Origin: Rhodospirillales bacterium
GTDB taxonomy: Bacteria > Pseudomonadota > Alphaproteobacteria > Reyranellales > Reyranellaceae
DNA length: 64,000 nucleotides
Direction of reading: 5' to 3'
Assembly (NCBI GenBank): GCA_016185145.1
Contig: JACPOB010000114.1
Span: 1-64,000, forward strand
Part shown: one piece after another, positions 60,912-64,000 of the stretch
Layout: each line of letters starts with the position of its first letter
Position numbering within the stretch: position 1 is the stretch's first letter
Translations under genes and position numbers: made by a program
Notes under the pieces: generated by a model
The model's input: the letters and a program-made list of their open reading frames with translations, nothing else
Database searches by the model: none
Told to the model about the DNA's origin: nothing

Positions 60912-61168
60912 CAGCCGAGCTTCGCCGGCTTGAAAATGCCGCCGCCGGTGCGCGGCGGCTCGAACTCGAAGTCGGGTGCTCCCGGCTGTGCGACTGCTTC
61001 GACCAGGCTCATGGTGCCGCCGGTCAGGCGTCGATAGTCCTCGATGGTCAGAAGGACGTGTGCCGGCCGGCCGCGGTCGGTGATGAAGACAGGTCCGCGT
61101 TGCGCCGCTTTCTTGGCGCCGCTCGTATCCTGGTTGAATTCGCGGCTGGTCAGCGTGGTTACGGTCAT
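60911..61168 (-). CDS. Phd/YefM-type antitoxin (second pair)
   Basis: An 85-residue antitoxin with N-terminal Phd fold (MTVTTLTSREFNQDTSGAKKAAQRGPVFITDRG, HVLLTIEDYRRL). It precedes its PIN partner with the stop and start sharing bases at 60911. An ATG at 61183 would add five residues but lies in the Fur-box-like element. It is divergent from the second FecI gene, so antitoxin, Fur box and sigma promoter share a short region. Confidence 0.85.
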   Translation of the reverse strand: MTVTTLTSREFNQDTSGAKKAAQRGPVFITDRGRPAHVLLTIEDYRRLTGGTMSLVEAVAQPGAPDFEFEPPRTGGGIFKPAKLG

Positions 61169-61172
61169 TTCG

Positions 61173-61191
61173 ATTGCGAACAATTATCAAT
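61173..61191. promoter_or_regulatory. Fur-box-like palindrome between vapB2 and the second FecI gene
   Basis: ATTGCGAA-CAA-TTATCAAT, imperfect palindrome similar to the element at 51362. It lies about 70 bases before the FecI GTG and 5 bases before the antitoxin ATG, so it could affect both divergent genes. Confidence 0.55.
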
Positions 61192-61258
61192 AGCGATATC
61201 TTCCCCACGTCGCCGTCGTCGCTGGGGCCTGGACGGCACTTGGGGATCGAGTACGGCC

Positions 61259-61771
61259 GTGCCCTCCGACACATCGGTACTGTTCAACGAGCATCGCGGC
61301 TCGCTTGTCGACTATGCGACCGGAATCGTGGGCTCGCGGGCGCAGGCCGAGGACCTGGTGCAGGAAGCGTTCATCCGCTTCGCGCCCGTCCAGGCGACGG
61401 GCTCGGCCGTTGAGCAGCCGCTGGCCTATCTCTATCGCATCGTGCGCAACCTCGCCCTCGATTCGACGCGGCGCAAGACGCTCGAGCGTCGCCAGCGGGA
61501 AGGGGAGCCGGCTTGGTGGATGGTGCCGGCGACGCCGCGGACGCCGGAACAGGAACTGCATCATCGGCAGAACCTCGAGAGGGTCGAGCAGGCCCTGCGC
61601 GACCTGCCGAAGGAGACACGGCTGGCCGTCGAGATGCATCGCCTGGGCGGCTACACCTTGCAGGAGGTGGCCGATCATCTCGGCCTCTCGGTGGCGACGG
61701 TCCATCGCATGGTGCGCGATGCGCTGGTCAGGATCGGCAGCCAGATGACGCCGCTCGATCTTCAGGCATGA
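61259..61771 (+). CDS. FecI-like ECF sigma factor (cassette 2)
   Basis: A 170-residue ECF sigma factor paralogous to the one at 51398. Region 2: FNEHRGSLVDYATGIVGSRAQAEDLVQEAFIRF; region 4: LPKETRLAVEMHRLGGYTLQEVADHLGLSVATVHRMVRDALVRIG. The frame is open upstream to 61058, but GTG 61259 gives the same N-terminal pattern as its paralogue and normal length. It stands at the head of FecI-FecR-receptor cassette 2. Confidence 0.9.
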   Translation: MPSDTSVLFNEHRGSLVDYATGIVGSRAQAEDLVQEAFIRFAPVQATGSAVEQPLAYLYRIVRNLALDSTRRKTLERRQREGEPAWWMVPATPRTPEQELHHRQNLERVEQALRDLPKETRLAVEMHRLGGYTLQEVADHLGLSVATVHRMVRDALVRIGSQMTPLDLQA

Positions 61772-61795
61772 AAAAAAGTTCGACGCTGTACGTCT
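61770..61795 (+). promoter_or_regulatory. Candidate FecI-type promoter before fecR (cassette 2)
   Basis: GAAAAAA (61770-61776), 14 bases, CGTCT (61791-61795); FecR starts 39 bases further on. It matches 62833 in both elements and spacing and overlaps the last codon of the sigma gene. Confidence 0.55.
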
Positions 61796-61833
61796 AAGCA
61801 AGGGCAGGCTCACCTGCGGGCAACCGCGAAACG

Positions 61834-62811
61834 ATGGCAATGGCGACGGGCGAACCTTCGGACCTCATCTTCACGGCGGCGATGGACAGGCTGCTGCGCC
61901 TGCAGGCGTCGCCCAACGACGCATCGCTGCGCGCCGACATCGCGGCCTGGTGCGAAGCGGATGCCGCGCATGCACGCGCTTGGCGACGTGCGCAGGACAC
62001 GTGGAATGCCGTAGCCGAAGTGCCGCCGGCGCACGTCGCCGAATGGCCGGTGAAGCAGCCGGTCGTCGCGCGAACGGGTCGCTGGCCGCATGGGCGGCTG
62101 GCGGTGGCGACCGGCGCGGCCATCGCCGCCTGCCTCTTGCTGCTCTTTATGCCCGGCCTTCTTCCGGGCCTGCAGGCCGACCATGTGACGCGCACGGCCG
62201 AACTGCGCGACGTCGTGCTCGCCGATGGAACCCGCATGTCGCTCGGCCCACGTAGCGGCCTCGACGTGCGCCTGGGCGCGGATCGCCGACAGGTGAAGCT
62301 GCTCGACGGCGAAGTCTTCTTCGAGGTCCGGTCCGATGCCGGCCGGCCTTTCGTCGTCGAGGCCGGCGGTGTCGAGGTGTCCGTCGTCGGCACGGCCTTC
62401 GACGTGCGCGTGTCGCGCTCCACGGTCACCGTCGCGGTACGCAATGGGCTAGTCGACGTGCGCGGCGAGGGCAGGGGAGCGGCGGCACTGCGGCTGTCCG
62501 CCGGCGATCGTGTCGTCGTCGATCGGGCGACGCGGAGCCTGAAGCGTGACCGCATCGAGCCGGACGAGGTGGCCTCGTGGCGTGGCGGCCGCCTCTTCGT
62601 CGACGGCATGACCGTGGCCGACGTGGTCGAGGAACTCGGCCGCTACACTGCGGGCTGGATCGTCGTCGCCGATTCGCGGCTGGCCGCGCAGCGCGTGACC
62701 GGTCTCTTCGACGTCCAGGACGTCGATCGCGCGCTCGCCGCCCTCGTCCAGCCGTTCGATGGGCGGGTGCAGAGCGTGACGCCGCTGCTGCGCATTCTCA
62801 CGGCGCCGTAG
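61834..62811 (+). CDS. FecR-like anti-sigma/signal transducer (cassette 2)
   Basis: A 325-residue protein like the one at 51954. Cytoplasmic region (LQASPNDASLRADIAAWCEADAAHARAWRRA), one TM helix (LAVATGAAIAACLLLLFMPG, about 88-107), periplasmic FecR domain (VVLADGTRMSLGPRSGLDVRLG, KLLDGEVFFEVRSDAGRPFVVEAGG, VVGTAFDVRVSRSTVTVAVRNGLVDVRGEG) and a C-terminal STN-like part (VADVVEELGRYTAGWIVVAD). Links sigma 61259 to the receptor that follows. Confidence 0.9.
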   Translation: MAMATGEPSDLIFTAAMDRLLRLQASPNDASLRADIAAWCEADAAHARAWRRAQDTWNAVAEVPPAHVAEWPVKQPVVARTGRWPHGRLAVATGAAIAACLLLLFMPGLLPGLQADHVTRTAELRDVVLADGTRMSLGPRSGLDVRLGADRRQVKLLDGEVFFEVRSDAGRPFVVEAGGVEVSVVGTAFDVRVSRSTVTVAVRNGLVDVRGEGRGAAALRLSAGDRVVVDRATRSLKRDRIEPDEVASWRGGRLFVDGMTVADVVEELGRYTAGWIVVADSRLAAQRVTGLFDVQDVDRALAALVQPFDGRVQSVTPLLRILTAP

Positions 62812-62832
62812 GACGCAGGCTCGAAGGCCGCT

Positions 62833-62858
62833 GAAAAAATTCTGCGAGCTCTTCGTCT
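62833..62858 (+). promoter_or_regulatory. Candidate FecI-type promoter before receptor 2
   Basis: GAAAAAA (62833-62839), 14 bases, CGTCT (62854-62858), 33 bases before the receptor ATG. Best copy of the shared motif in the window. Confidence 0.55.
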
Positions 62859-62891
62859 GATCCAGGCAACGTCGCTTGGTCGGGGAGAGTC

Positions 62892-64000
62892 ATGAAGCGT
62901 GTGTTTGCATCGGCAGTTGCCGTTGCATTGTTGGCGTCTGCGGCATCGGCGCAGGAACAGGAGAACCCGTTGCCGCTCCAGGCGCAGGAAGGCGAGCAGA
63001 CGCGACGCGACTTCCAGATTCCTGCGCAATCGCTCAGCGGCGCGCTGAACGCCTTCGGCCGGCAGTCGGGCTTCCAGGTCACGATCGATTCTGCGATCGC
63101 CGCGGGCGTGCAGTCGCCCGGCGTGTCCGGCACGATGACGGCAGCGGAGGCGCTCAATCGCCTGCTGTCGGGCACCGGCATCGTCGGCCGCTTCTCGGGC
63201 AGCCGCACCGTCGTGCTGACCAGGGCGTCGGGCGGCCTGGCGCCGGGCGCGCTTCAGCTCGATCCCGTGCAGGTGCAGGGTTATCCGGTGCCGTCGCAGG
63301 CGATGATCGACAACCTGCCGCCGCCCTATGCCGGCGGACAGGTGGCGACGGGCGGCCAGCTCGGCCTGCTCGGCAATCGCGACGTCATGGATACGCCCTT
63401 CAACCAGACCAGCTACACGTCGCAGAAGGCGCAGGACCAGCAGGCGCAGACCGTGCGCGACGTGCTGATCGACGATCCGTCCGTGCGCATCACCTATCCC
63501 GACGGCAGCGCGGCCGACGACACGATCTACATCCGCGGCTTTCAGGTCCCTGCCGCGAACTTCTCCTACGGCGGCCTGTACGGCATGTTGCCGACCTTCT
63601 CGATCATGGCCGAACTCGCCGAACGCATCGAGATCCTGAAGGGGCCGAGCGCCATGCTGAACGGCATGCCGCCGCTGACCGCGATCGGCGGCACCGTCAA
63701 CGTCGTGCCGAAGCGCGCGCCGGAGCAGCCGATCACGCAGTTCACGGCGGGCTACGCGTCGAACGCCCAGTTCGGCGGCCATGCCGACGTGGCGCGCCGC
63801 TTCGGGCCGGAGAAGCAATTCGGCGTGCGCTTCAACGGCGTCTTCCGCGCCGGCCAGACGCCGGTGCAGTGGACGGCCGATCAGCGGGCGCTCGCCAATT
63901 TCAACCTCGACTACCGCGGCGAGCGCTTCCGCCTCGCCGCCGACCTCGGCTACCAGTACCAGTACGTCAGCGGCGCCTTGCCCTATCTTGGGCTGGCGAA
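62892..64000 (+). CDS. TonB-dependent siderophore receptor with signalling domain (FecA-like, cassette 2), 3' end outside window
   Basis: First about 370 codons of a receptor closely similar to the one at 53027: signal peptide MKRVFASAVAVALLASAASAQ, STN domain (FQIPAQSLSGALNAFGRQSGF, about residues 37-110), plug domain (TVRDVLIDDPSVRITYPDG, RIEILKGPSAMLNGMPPLTA) and the first barrel strands (AQFGGHADVARRFGPEKQFG). The plug and linker are the most alike regions (LDPVQVQGYPVP, NLPPPYAGGQVATGGQ, MDTPFNQTSYT). The frame runs off the right edge of the window. The two cassettes look like paralogues that diverged in ligand. Confidence 0.92.
   Translation, partial: MKRVFASAVAVALLASAASAQEQENPLPLQAQEGEQTRRDFQIPAQSLSGALNAFGRQSGFQVTIDSAIAAGVQSPGVSGTMTAAEALNRLLSGTGIVGRFSGSRTVVLTRASGGLAPGALQLDPVQVQGYPVPSQAMIDNLPPPYAGGQVATGGQLGLLGNRDVMDTPFNQTSYTSQKAQDQQAQTVRDVLIDDPSVRITYPDGSAADDTIYIRGFQVPAANFSYGGLYGMLPTFSIMAELAERIEILKGPSAMLNGMPPLTAIGGTVNVVPKRAPEQPITQFTAGYASNAQFGGHADVARRFGPEKQFGVRFNGVFRAGQTPVQWTADQRALANFNLDYRGERFRLAADLGYQYQYVSGALPYLGLA

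Overview
This 64 kb window is very GC-rich, densely packed chromosomal DNA from an alphaproteobacterium. The case rests on gene neighbourhoods: a DUF6476-type membrane protein divergent from rluD with rpoH directly behind it, hisZ upstream of purA, a PhaAB-type fused Na+/H+ antiporter subunit, and a Fur homologue without the CxxC motif. Several families of long intergenic palindromes of a kind common in this class also occur. A Reyranella-like or other Rhodospirillales/Hyphomicrobiales host is my guess, not a demonstrated assignment. I recognise no rRNA, tRNA, CRISPR array, prophage or intact insertion sequence.

Layout. 0-6 kb (minus strand): a molybdenum hydroxylase (a fused iron-sulfur/molybdopterin subunit cut by the window edge, plus its FAD subunit), an uncharacterised secreted protein and an OprB-like porin. 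6-9 kb (plus): a decayed AraC paralogue, an intact AraC regulator and a winged-helix/TPR regulator. 9.7-15 kb (minus): a compact cluster of VOC protein, threonine aldolase, BisC-type molybdoenzyme and Tat-exported multicopper oxidase. 15-18 kb: DUF6476-like protein, rluD, rpoH and a Rid protein. 18-21 kb: a complete tripartite tricarboxylate (TctCBA) transporter, then a VapBC module. 21.7-28 kb: alpha/beta hydrolase, enoyl-CoA hydratase, asd, a luciferase-like oxidoreductase, an acyl-CoA dehydrogenase-fold enzyme and an amidohydrolase. 28-30.3 kb: two divergent stand-alone receiver domains, a protein with YopT-like (peptidase C58) active-site motifs and a secreted nuclease-fold protein. 30.2-40 kb: hydantoinase B (broken N-terminus) and A, a TPP-dependent decarboxylase, a small-molecule kinase, an orphan solute-binding protein and a phytanoyl-CoA-type dioxygenase. 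41-48 kb: a full Mrp/Pha Na+/H+ antiporter operon (AB fused, then C, D, E, F, G) with a tandem universal stress protein upstream. 48-51 kb: purA with a structured leader, a small unknown gene, and hisZ.

51.3-64 kb is an iron-acquisition island. Two FecI-FecR-FecA cassettes (the second receptor runs off the window) flank a plus-strand block encoding a DUF3649 protein, a PepSY membrane protein, a DUF3325 protein, ExbB, ExbD, TonB and a Fur-family repressor, plus a minus-strand VapBC pair. Ferric-chelate receptors with N-terminal signalling domains would signal through TonB/ExbBD and FecR to the FecI sigma factors. Fur-box-like palindromes precede both sigma genes. A shared GAAAAAA-N14-CGTCT-like motif precedes both receptors and the second FecR; looser matches precede the first FecR and the DUF3649 gene. 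This suggests a self-contained regulon: Fur controls the sigma factors, which control the receptors and energising machinery.

Most notable observations: an rpoH whose C-terminus ends in terminator- and repeat-derived codons; the C58-protease-like gene; the shared promoter motif of the iron island; a three-hairpin leader with a terminator immediately before purA; an AraC relic retaining only its two ends; and four families of long intergenic palindromes, some of which reach into coding sequence or start sites.
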